Shown piece by piece: positions 8,875-18,200 of a stretch of 64,000 nucleotides of DNA (the stretch's first letter is position 1; each line of letters opens with the position of its first letter). Source of the DNA: Chitinophagaceae bacterium (GTDB taxonomy: Bacteria; Bacteroidota; Bacteroidia; Chitinophagales; Chitinophagaceae); assembly GCA_022843585.1 (NCBI GenBank), contig JALHNJ010000004.1, forward strand, positions 1 through 64,000, read 5' to 3'. The notes below the pieces were generated by a model. That model was not told the DNA's origin and did no database searches. It saw only the letters and a list, made by a program, of their open reading frames with translations. Position numbers and translations under genes: made by a program.

Positions 8875-11457
8875 TTATTTTCCTTTTATCAGTTTAGTGC
8901 TATGTACTTCTTCGCCTATCAGTAATTGAACCAAATAACTTCCTTCTGGCAGTTTTTCGAGATTATTTATCGGAATAATATTCTGCCCTGTTACCAACTG
9001 TTTTCTCTCTCTTCTTAATTCTCTTCCGAGCATATCACGAATAACGATAGTACCTTCTTTATTTTCGCTACTCTTTATATACAAGTTTGTAGTACTTCCT
9101 GCGGGGTTTGGCATCACGTAGATATTATCCGATAATTCCTTAATAGATACAGTTCTTATCTCACTATATTTCGAAACTGGATTTATATCAGTTAGTTTCA
9201 GCCGGTAAAAGGAATTTCCTTTTAAAGGCTGCTCATCATTAAACAGATAATCTGTTGTGCCGCCTCCTGCACCGATTGCATTTACAAAACCGAGTGTTGC
9301 CCAGTTTGTTCCATCTCTACTACGCTCAATTCCAAATCCGGATAGATTTTCTTCGCTGGTTGTTGACCAATTCAATTTCACCATTGAATTATTAATAACA
9401 TTCGCTTCAAACGATAATAATTTAACCGATAACGGGAAATCATCTACCAGCACCCGGTAATCTTCTACTTCACCATTGCTGAAATAACCGGTAGCATTAG
9501 CAGTTGTCATTCCACTGGAAGCTCTTGTTAACCTGATTCGGAGAAAAGTATAAGTCCCGCTAACTAAAGAAGTGGTAACAGTTGGCCAAAACATATTTAC
9601 TACCTGAATTAAATTTGATGTTGGTACAGTAATAGGTGTTAGTGCTTCACTGGCATCAAAAACTCCATTGCCATTATAATCAAGCCATCCTATCAACCTT
9701 GCGTTAGCCCCGGTATTGTTATATACTTGCGCCTGTACATAATAGGTTCCGGATGAAGGATCTAATACGCTTAAAAAAGATAATCCATCATTATCATCGC
9801 CCCCATCGCCGGTTGCATCAGCAGAAGTATTTTTAGTAAACTCCTGATCCCAGTTCGTTAAGAAAGAAGTAGGGCCAAGAAATAATGCCGTGTCTTTTTC
9901 ATGCAATGCAGGGCTCAAAGGATTGGGATCATAACTGGCAGGTGCATCACCAAAATCACTCTTGGGCCTAAAGCCTGTTGCATCTCCACAAAAGCCTGTC
10001 CAGTCCAGCGCAGTAGCACCTGTTATAGGTGTTTGCGGTCCGATTGTTCCGTTCATATTATACACGGCAATATTGTCATACACCCAATACCTTGTATTGT
10101 TCCAGGTGATACCTGCCTGACGTGGAGTAGCCCCACCAGTATAATAGTTATTTACAATTTGCTGTGTTTGCAAGTCATAATGAGTATATCTTCTTGCAGC
10201 TGCATTTGGTGCTCCGGCAAAATCAACTAATAGTCCATCAGCTATAGTAAAATCATTCCAGTCGTGCAGAGAAGTACCGGAGCCATTATCAGATGGTGTT
10301 GCATATACCTGGCAAGCTTTAATTGCATTACCGCCGGGAACGTCAAATTCAATCCGCCAGATTATTGTTTCTCTTCCGCCGTTATTAGCTGGTGTAAGAT
10401 TACCTTCTACGCCAAAGTATAGATCATTATCATAAAAAGCACAACCTGCCGATTCAACACCCCGATTAAAAGTTGGGATACCCAATGTATTTACATCTGG
10501 CACTACCACACTCATTGTTTCTGTATCAAAATTATATCGCTTAATTGTTTTATTGATGGCGGGGTTAGATGTAAAGTCAATTACATAGTATAAATTATAT
10601 TGAAGGTGATCGAAGCCAATTCCATTAATATACCTGGGAGAAGTAACATCCTGAAAAATCATTTTTGCCTGACCCGTTGTTGTATTAATCAATGAAACCG
10701 TATTGGTATCTGATGTACCTATAATATAAGTAGGTTGGCCGGTAAATGGTTGTGAAGCGATAAAATAATTATTGGGGAAAGTTCCGAATACACAAGCTGA
10801 TAAATCTGACAGCCAAAAATCACCCGCCGTTCCACTCATTGCAATGGTTACTGTTTTTACAGGGCCGGCAATAGTTAAATTAAGCACTCCAAGATTAGAG
10901 TTGTTGGCATGAGCAGTAGCCGGAGCCAGGCCTTGTGCATTGGTGGTACCCGATCCGGTAATGGCTACTGTGCCACCACCAGGTTTTGTCATTACAATAT
11001 TTAGAGGCACCGCTAATGTATTGACAGCCGTTACATTTACCCGCTGGCTAATATCTATATCATACAAAGAGAATTGTAAATTATTTACTTCATCATCAAA
11101 AGTAAAAGTGATATTTCCATTTCCACCATATTGCACATCGGCGCCAGTACCCAAAGATCCTGCTTCGCCTGTATGGGTTATATTTTCTCCACTTGTAGAG
11201 ATAGTGGCTGGGTAAACAATTTGTACCCGATTAACTCCTAACGCAAATGCCTGTGTTCTGCTCATAGCTGTTGTAACATAGCCAGCATAGTTTCCGGTTG
11301 TAACCAGGTAATCCATGTTATCCCAATTTAAGTTAGCCGTATTACTGCCGGGTAAACATTGTGCGTAAGAAGCAAATGGAATAACCGCAACAAAAAAAAT
11401 GATTGTTGCAATTTTTGAGAAAACCGGTAAGCAGATTTTAAGTAGCACTGTTTTCAT
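8875..11457 (-). CDS. T9SS type A sorting protein with GEVED-like domain
   Basis: Signal peptide; LDYNGNGVFDASEALTP...YFSNGEVEDYRV (GEVED); C-terminal PNPAGSTTNLYI...GSYLVQLLIGEEVHSTKLIKGK sorting domain. Confidence 0.85.
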   Translation of the reverse strand: MKTVLLKICLPVFSKIATIIFFVAVIPFASYAQCLPGSNTANLNWDNMDYLVTTGNYAGYVTTAMSRTQAFALGVNRVQIVYPATISTSGENITHTGEAGSLGTGADVQYGGNGNITFTFDDEVNNLQFSLYDIDISQRVNVTAVNTLAVPLNIVMTKPGGGTVAITGSGTTNAQGLAPATAHANNSNLGVLNLTIAGPVKTVTIAMSGTAGDFWLSDLSACVFGTFPNNYFIASQPFTGQPTYIIGTSDTNTVSLINTTTGQAKMIFQDVTSPRYINGIGFDHLQYNLYYVIDFTSNPAINKTIKRYNFDTETMSVVVPDVNTLGIPTFNRGVESAGCAFYDNDLYFGVEGNLTPANNGGRETIIWRIEFDVPGGNAIKACQVYATPSDNGSGTSLHDWNDFTIADGLLVDFAGAPNAAARRYTHYDLQTQQIVNNYYTGGATPRQAGITWNNTRYWVYDNIAVYNMNGTIGPQTPITGATALDWTGFCGDATGFRPKSDFGDAPASYDPNPLSPALHEKDTALFLGPTSFLTNWDQEFTKNTSADATGDGGDDNDGLSFLSVLDPSSGTYYVQAQVYNNTGANARLIGWLDYNGNGVFDASEALTPITVPTSNLIQVVNMFWPTVTTSLVSGTYTFLRIRLTRASSGMTTANATGYFSNGEVEDYRVLVDDFPLSVKLLSFEANVINNSMVKLNWSTTSEENLSGFGIERSRDGTNWATLGFVNAIGAGGGTTDYLFNDEQPLKGNSFYRLKLTDINPVSKYSEIRTVSIKELSDNIYVMPNPAGSTTNLYIKSSENKEGTIVIRDMLGRELRRERKQLVTGQNIIPINNLEKLPEGSYLVQLLIGEEVHSTKLIKGK

Positions 11458-11716
11458 AGGCACACGGATTTGGTATAAGAAAGGTACAATTAAGGCAAAC
11501 ACTTACATAGAGTAGATTTAAGCGTTTTAAAGAGGTTTAACCACACTACATACTACCTGAAAAAAATGTATTGTTTGCCCTATTAAAATGGGAAAATGTG
11601 CAAGGAGATTGTAATAGTAATTATACAATAGTTCCGGCAACCTTACTATTGTGCTTAAAAAAGCAAAAAGCTCCCCTTTTGAAGGAAGCTTTTACGATAG
11701 CGATTTATTTTATTAC

Positions 11717-14581
11717 TTATCGTTTCAGTATTTTTTCGGTGTATCGTTCTTTGTTCATCCACATTTCAAGAATGTACATACCTGCCGGAAGTGAAGAAAG
11801 ATTATCCATTGTGTAATACGCAGTGCCTGTGGTCACCTGTTGTTGCTCCGTACGAAGAACCCGGCTCTGCTGATCCAGCAATCTTAATTTCATCACTCCT
11901 GCTTCAGCAGCATTGTACCTAAATGAAATTCTATCTGTAATAGGATTACCAATTACTTTAAAGCCACTTTTCGTTGCAACTTTTATCTGAATGATGTCGG
12001 AATAAAAATATGTTCCATCCGTATTTATTGCTTTAAGACGATAATAAAAAGAAGAAGCCACTATGTTTCGGATATTATCAGTATGAAAATAAGCAGATGG
12101 TGCTGAAACATTTCTGGCATTTACATTACCTACTTGTTGAAAATTAAACCCATCAATACTTCTTTCTATTTCGTAGTGCGAAAGATTGTACTCCTCTACT
12201 ACATCCCATCTCAATTGATTTGCATCGTTTATATTTTGGCCGGTAAAAGCAGTAAAGTTTACAGGAAGTGTTAATGGTGGTGTAAACAAATCTGATCTGA
12301 AAACACCTTTGCCGTGTGTAGCCGCTATTAATTTATTATTTGCATCTACTTGCAGGTCCATTATTAATGTAGCATCATAAAAGCCGGTGTTGTAGTCATA
12401 CCAGTTAATTCCTTTGTTATGACTAACATAAACTCCAAAGTCGCAACCTGCATAAATGATATTAGGGTTTGTAGGATCAATAAGAATTGCATTAAATGGA
12501 ACATCCGGTAAGCCTGACCCACGACTGAGCCAGGTAGTACCCCCATCAGGTGTTAAATAAACATGAGAGGTTCCAAAGCCACCAAGTACTACATATACAC
12601 TATCATCACTGTTTTCACTGATCGCCATGTCCATAATAAAACGGTCTGGTAATGTTCCTTTAATACTTGTGTAAGGTGTTGTAGCAGGTGTTGTAGATCT
12701 TAGAATATTAGGCTGCCCATTCACCCATAAGTAATCATTACTGGTATTTTGTGCAATATTAGAAGTGGAAACATAAATTTTATTTCTATTGGTAGGCGAA
12801 ACAGCTAATGTGATGGCTGTTTTACGATGTGCTTCTATATAATTAGTGGAAGAGCTTGCAACATTTGACCAACTTCCTGATGCCCCGGCCAGCGTTGATC
12901 TATGTATATTATCTGTAGCAACATACATGTAATTCCCATCTGATTTACTAATAGCAACAGGAGCCATAAAGCCTGTTCTGTCATCGGCTGTAAATGCCCA
13001 TTGACTAAGAACACTTGAAAAAATACCCGCTGTACCCGTTGTTGATCGTCTTACACCTCTTGCATCATTCGAAGCAAGAACTGTTGTACCGTCAGGCGCA
13101 ATAGCACTTGGACCTCCATCTCCCCCAAATACCGTTGTCCAGTTAGTTCCATTATATCTTACTACACCATTATCCTGCAGACCTCCTATTAAAATATCCG
13201 CATTTGTTGGGTGCACTCCTATTGAAGCATAAAATTGTGTTGCCCGTAAGCCTGTGTTCCTTGCATTCCAGGTGCTTCCTCCATTGGTACTTTTATAAAC
13301 ACCTCCATCACATGCTACGTAAATTGTATTGCTATTGTTAGGATCATATTCTATATCATGATGATCAGAATGAATGGGTGAGCTGCCGGAAGAAATTGTT
13401 GATCTCGATCCACCGGTTGTTGCATCTGAAGAAGTATATCTGAAAAAATCAACACCAGCCATTAAAATGTCGTTTGTATTAGAAGGGTTAATGGCTAATG
13501 TATGTGCAAACCAATACTGAAAATCGGCATGAGCAGAACCGGTTTTTTCAAACCAGTTAGCACCAAAGTCTGTGGACAGATATAACTCCCCGCCACTTTT
13601 TCCGGCCACGGAGGCATATAATCTTGTGGCACCAACATTATCCATACGGATATAACCATCAAAAGAAGTTGGCAGTCCCGATGTAATTTTACTCCAGGTA
13701 GGTGTAGCGTTGGATGCATTGGTTGTTCTATAAATTCCTTTATCGAGATTAACCATATTACCTACACCAACAACAACCTGGTCTGTATTAGAAGGATTAA
13801 TACAAACATCCGAAACATAAATCTTTGAAAGAATCTGATCCCAGCTTGCACCACTATTGGAAGATCTATATAAACCATCTGTGGCACAGGCATAAATTAT
13901 AGAACTGCTGCCGGGCTGAAATTTCAACATTTGTATACCGAATAATTGTGCGGAAGTTTTGGTCATTATCTGCGACCAGGTAGCACCACCATCTGTACTT
14001 TTAATAATTCCTATTCCATAGGTGCCTCTTGTTTTCCATACACTAAATCCAATGTTAGAGGTGTCAACCCTATATACTTCTCCAGTTCCTGCATAAATAA
14101 TATTAGAATTAGAAGGATCAACTATTATTGATGAGACACCTAATACAGGAAGATTGGTTTCAATACCAGTCCAGTTTGTTCCACCATTTACAGATTTCCA
14201 GATACCACCACTGGCAGAGCCTGCCCAAACCGTATTAGAATTATTAGGATCAACTTCAACACATAAAACTCTTCCACCTATGGTGGAAACATCGCCCAGC
14301 GAAGTCCAGTTGCTTAACACCCCTTCTGTCGTAAGTCTTCTGGCAGGCTGTGCAGTGTTGTTTTTTATTTCAAGATATTGACCCCATGCCTTTTGATACT
14401 TGTCACTTAAATTTTCTGGATTGGGATACGCCTTTGAGTGAAACCAACTACTTAGTTGATAACCTGCACCGCTTTGCTGCTCACCCCCCTCCTTTTCCAT
14501 TTTATACTGATCGCTACAGGATGATAGGGTTATACATATTACAACAGCTACTAAAAATATTCTTTTAACCAGTTTCCTCAT
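11717..14581 (-). CDS. T9SS type A sorting protein with sortilin/BNR-like beta-propeller repeats
   Basis: Repeated STDGGATW / SSNSGASW / STNGGSTW / TPDGGTTW Asp-box motifs; C-terminal sorting domain ending TEKILKR. Confidence 0.85.
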   Translation of the reverse strand: MRKLVKRIFLVAVVICITLSSCSDQYKMEKEGGEQQSGAGYQLSSWFHSKAYPNPENLSDKYQKAWGQYLEIKNNTAQPARRLTTEGVLSNWTSLGDVSTIGGRVLCVEVDPNNSNTVWAGSASGGIWKSVNGGTNWTGIETNLPVLGVSSIIVDPSNSNIIYAGTGEVYRVDTSNIGFSVWKTRGTYGIGIIKSTDGGATWSQIMTKTSAQLFGIQMLKFQPGSSSIIYACATDGLYRSSNSGASWDQILSKIYVSDVCINPSNTDQVVVGVGNMVNLDKGIYRTTNASNATPTWSKITSGLPTSFDGYIRMDNVGATRLYASVAGKSGGELYLSTDFGANWFEKTGSAHADFQYWFAHTLAINPSNTNDILMAGVDFFRYTSSDATTGGSRSTISSGSSPIHSDHHDIEYDPNNSNTIYVACDGGVYKSTNGGSTWNARNTGLRATQFYASIGVHPTNADILIGGLQDNGVVRYNGTNWTTVFGGDGGPSAIAPDGTTVLASNDARGVRRSTTGTAGIFSSVLSQWAFTADDRTGFMAPVAISKSDGNYMYVATDNIHRSTLAGASGSWSNVASSSTNYIEAHRKTAITLAVSPTNRNKIYVSTSNIAQNTSNDYLWVNGQPNILRSTTPATTPYTSIKGTLPDRFIMDMAISENSDDSVYVVLGGFGTSHVYLTPDGGTTWLSRGSGLPDVPFNAILIDPTNPNIIYAGCDFGVYVSHNKGINWYDYNTGFYDATLIMDLQVDANNKLIAATHGKGVFRSDLFTPPLTLPVNFTAFTGQNINDANQLRWDVVEEYNLSHYEIERSIDGFNFQQVGNVNARNVSAPSAYFHTDNIRNIVASSFYYRLKAINTDGTYFYSDIIQIKVATKSGFKVIGNPITDRISFRYNAAEAGVMKLRLLDQQSRVLRTEQQQVTTGTAYYTMDNLSSLPAGMYILEMWMNKERYTEKILKR

Positions 14582-14776
14582 AGATGTGGATTGATACTAA
14601 CAAATTACAACTGCCCGCAAAAAAGTACAAGGTAGATTTGACCTTTTTTTGATGCAGAATTTTCGTAGACATAGTTCTACTAACTGTTACGAACAAAACC
14701 AAAAATAGCATAGTAAGTTATGCACACCCTTCAACTAATTTATAAGGGGTTTTACAAATGGAATATCAGGTAAATT

Positions 14777-14806
14777 AAAAAAGCTTCTCCCTTTCGGAAG
14801 AAGCTG
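14777..14806 (-). terminator. Intrinsic terminator of the 14844-18005 gene
   Basis: Minus strand AGCTTCTTCCGAAAGGGAGAAGCTTTTTT. Confidence 0.75.
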
Positions 14807-14843
14807 ATCAATTAATGCAATTATTGGCTATAGAGGTTTACCC

Positions 14844-17800
14844 TTATTGCTTTTGTACTTTGAGGTTTTTATTTAATCCGGCACCTGTTACATTCAGGAA
14901 GTACATTCCCGATGATAGGTTTCTCATATCAATATACAAGGTATTTGTAATTCCTTTTCGTACCGATACTGTGTTTTGTAAAACGGTACGTCCAGAATTA
15001 TCTACTACTTTATAATGTACTCTGCCATCTTCCGGTGCAGTAACAGTTACTCTTGCTTCGCTAGCCACGGGATTTGGTGCAATGCTGATAGCCCCTGTAA
15101 TATCTGCTAATGTAACAGAGATGATATTTGAATATTTAAATTCACCATTTTGATCAACCATTTTCAAGCGGTAATAAATTATTAATGATTGTTGGTTCAT
15201 TACATCTAAATCAGTAAACGAATAGTTTAATACACCACTGTTATTACCCGCTGCAGATACAGTTCCTATTGAGTTGAAATTATTACCATTAACACTTCTT
15301 TCTACTACAAAATGCGAGGTGTTTACTTCATTCTCTGTTTTCCAATTCAGCAATGTTGTTCTATCACTTTGTAACGAACCGGTAAAGGTCAACAAATCCA
15401 ATGGTAACGTAATATTAGTGGCACCAAAATAAAAAGAAGAGAAGCTTGAAATATTAGCCTGCAATACATAACCATTAGCACCATGTGTAAGATCCGGCAC
15501 AGTAGTATTCGAAGGCGTAATTAATGTTGTTGCGCCTGATGCATTGGCAAGACAACCATCATTGTTCTTTAAGATTCTAAGATCAGTAATAGCTGAAATA
15601 CCACTTAGCGGATTAGCATCAAGTACATCAAATTCCGTCTTAGATATATACAACCTTATTTTTACCAAAGGATTAAGCGTAGGTAATGTAGGTTGAAATT
15701 GAGGAGTGATGGTAATATTTCTGTCGAGATAACGTACCCCGCCTCTTACCCTTATAGCATTTGAGTTTTTATAAAATGAAGAAGTTACATCGCCTAAATT
15801 ATTACCATTGGCATTTATTTCTGCCAGTATATTTCCATCAGGCCCTGTAATAGGTACCCATAAATTATTATTCGTTGCATCAATAGTAATTGTATTACCA
15901 CTTACACAAGTATTAGCCGGCCCTGTTGTAACATCAATAGAAGTTGGTATAGTGCTTTTCCCCAAAGCAGTTCCATCATTTACATAACCGAGGAAGGAAT
16001 ACTTAATAAGACAACCCGGACAAGCAGGTACAGTGGGGTTACCTACACCGGGCCCTGAAGTGGCAGACCCATTATCCATTACTAAATAAATATCTTTCCC
16101 ATTAGATCCGTATGCCAGATCTCTGTATCGGTTTCCACTTTGGAAATAAGTAATTGTATCACCTGTATTATTCTGAGAAAGATTGCTGGGAAGCGTTGTA
16201 GTACCAGTAGCACCCAATTTAAGTCGTATCATCCGTCCCCACTTTAAGCCAGAAGCAATTAAAGATTTCTTCCAACCCGGTATCACGGTGTTTGTATAAA
16301 GGTCCAAGCCTGACCATGCTTCAGATTCCCATCCCGCATTACCTGTATTAAATCTCCAGTTGTTTTGAATAGTAGCATTGCTGGAAGCATACGCAGAAAA
16401 AATAGGGTCTCTATAATTGGTAGCTCCGATTGTTGTTGCATTGGTAGCTTCATTTCCTATAGGTGGGCAGGTTGACATACCATTGTTATCGGTAAAAGGT
16501 GCTCCCGCAGTAATACTCGTATTTGTCGGTTGAGTGGTTGTCCCATTATAATTACCATCTGAAGAGTATCCTATGACAAAAGGGTGTCCATAATTTTTTC
16601 CTGCTTCTATAATATTAATTTCATCATCACTATAAGGGCCGTGAGATGAGCCATACAATAAGCCTGATTCAGGATCGTAAGCAAACCCCTGGTTGTTTCG
16701 TATACCTATTACATAAACTGCACTGCTAGCTCCAAAGGGATTGTCGTTAGGAATCCAGGCATTACCTCCGGCATCACCATCAGATTCCAGATTAAATCGC
16801 AGAATTTTTCCTTCGTATGAGGCTGGGTTATGCGCCTTCATAGTTCTATCTCTATTACCAAATTGTCCTGAACCCATATCACCTTGTGCAAGGAAAAGAT
16901 AATTAGTTCCGCCAACCGGAGCTATTATTAAACGTTGTGAATTATGATCATTACTTCCGGGAAGTGTATCACATAACACAACCGGGGAACTGAATGCTTG
17001 TGTACCAGCGTTATAAGTAAATCTTACTAATTTATTTCTGAAGCGAACACCAGTTGAAGTACCTCCGCCATTCAGGTATCTATGTACATACGTTACGTAC
17101 ACATAGTCTTTAGTTCCACTACCATCTAAAAATTGTGGATGCAGTGCCATACCAGCAAAACCACCTTGTGGCCAGTTAGGATTGGTAGCACTACCGGAAG
17201 GCCACCCACCATTCCACAAGTTAGTAGTGATAGCTGCCAACGTATCAGCATCAACTGATGCCCCATTGGTAGATAACCAGGTGCTGCCACTTGATAGATC
17301 AAGTACTGTTGTTTTTACTCCCGTATTCGGATTTATTTTATTTAACTTATAGGCTCTGGCTTCAGTAACCCATAAATTATTATCTGGTCCATAGGTAACC
17401 TCCCAGGGATAGCGCAACAGCGTTGATGAAACTGGCTCTGGGTTTGCAGCCGATAAAATAGTTTGTTTAAAAACTTCTCCCATGCGGCTGGCTACGCCTT
17501 CTCTTATACAAATATTATAAGTCCAGTTTGCACCGGTAGGTGTACCGGTAGTACTTATCCTTATATAATACGTTGTACCCGGTGTTAAGGCAGTAGACGG
17601 GGTAACTGTTACCGGGGTTCCAATTATAGTACCAGTAGTTGCACTGCTACCACAGCCTCGCTCTGTAAGTGCTGTTAATGCCGTGCCTGAAAGAATTTGT
17701 ATTCTAATTCTTTGTGCGGTTGTCCATAAACTGCCAGTAGGTGTTACTACTATTACTGGAAACTCCGTTTGGGTGGTAAATCTATACCATACATCTCTAT

Positions 17801-18005
17801 TACCATTAGGTATGCCACAGGTACTTGCAGCAGTAAGAGTAATTGCTTCATTAGAAGCACTAGCAACTGTGTGGCCAACAAACTGGTTAATACCAGTAAC
17901 ACAGTTGCTTGTTGTTGGAATTAAAGGAGCAGAGGCAAAAGTGTTGTGTTGAGAAAATGCTGATACAGAAATAAAGAATGATAAGCAGCTAAGTAGCTTT
18001 TTCAT
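14844..18005 (-). CDS. PQQ-dependent sugar dehydrogenase-like (soluble glucose dehydrogenase fold) T9SS protein
   Basis: YPWEVTYGPDNNLWVTEA...GFAGMALHPQF...NDHNSQRL...EGKILRFN...GIRNNQGFAYDPESGLLYGSSHGP; C-terminal sorting domain. Confidence 0.85.
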   Translation of the reverse strand: MKKLLSCLSFFISVSAFSQHNTFASAPLIPTTSNCVTGINQFVGHTVASASNEAITLTAASTCGIPNGNRDVWYRFTTQTEFPVIVVTPTGSLWTTAQRIRIQILSGTALTALTERGCGSSATTGTIIGTPVTVTPSTALTPGTTYYIRISTTGTPTGANWTYNICIREGVASRMGEVFKQTILSAANPEPVSSTLLRYPWEVTYGPDNNLWVTEARAYKLNKINPNTGVKTTVLDLSSGSTWLSTNGASVDADTLAAITTNLWNGGWPSGSATNPNWPQGGFAGMALHPQFLDGSGTKDYVYVTYVHRYLNGGGTSTGVRFRNKLVRFTYNAGTQAFSSPVVLCDTLPGSNDHNSQRLIIAPVGGTNYLFLAQGDMGSGQFGNRDRTMKAHNPASYEGKILRFNLESDGDAGGNAWIPNDNPFGASSAVYVIGIRNNQGFAYDPESGLLYGSSHGPYSDDEINIIEAGKNYGHPFVIGYSSDGNYNGTTTQPTNTSITAGAPFTDNNGMSTCPPIGNEATNATTIGATNYRDPIFSAYASSNATIQNNWRFNTGNAGWESEAWSGLDLYTNTVIPGWKKSLIASGLKWGRMIRLKLGATGTTTLPSNLSQNNTGDTITYFQSGNRYRDLAYGSNGKDIYLVMDNGSATSGPGVGNPTVPACPGCLIKYSFLGYVNDGTALGKSTIPTSIDVTTGPANTCVSGNTITIDATNNNLWVPITGPDGNILAEINANGNNLGDVTSSFYKNSNAIRVRGGVRYLDRNITITPQFQPTLPTLNPLVKIRLYISKTEFDVLDANPLSGISAITDLRILKNNDGCLANASGATTLITPSNTTVPDLTHGANGYVLQANISSFSSFYFGATNITLPLDLLTFTGSLQSDRTTLLNWKTENEVNTSHFVVERSVNGNNFNSIGTVSAAGNNSGVLNYSFTDLDVMNQQSLIIYYRLKMVDQNGEFKYSNIISVTLADITGAISIAPNPVASEARVTVTAPEDGRVHYKVVDNSGRTVLQNTVSVRKGITNTLYIDMRNLSSGMYFLNVTGAGLNKNLKVQKQ

Positions 18006-18058
18006 GATAGTGGATTTTAAACTCAAGATGGTTTTTCGGATTGCAAGATATTTATCTG

Positions 18059-18101
18059 TTACGATTATTAATAAGCGTTTCTGCTTAATTTTTAATCGTA
18101 A
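18059..18101. repeat. Inverted repeat between divergent T9SS genes
   Basis: TTACGATTA ... TAATCGTAA, with an inner TAAGC/GCTTA arm. Confidence 0.6.
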
Positions 18102-18200
18102 AAGTCCTTACAAAAAATGAGTGTTAGTACTGTTGTTATTTCATTCGTTATTTCGTTTTTTTGATTTTTGTATCCTATGTTATCGTAGAAATCCAATTTT

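Noticed and set aside
11640-11700. AAAAAGCTCCCC...AAGCTTTT as a notable structure
   Set aside because: Imperfect stem, a plain weak terminator for the neighbouring T9SS gene.
12364-13719. Asp-box tandem repeats in the 11717-14581 gene as a DNA repeat array
   Set aside because: Explained by protein-level beta-propeller repeats, with divergent DNA.
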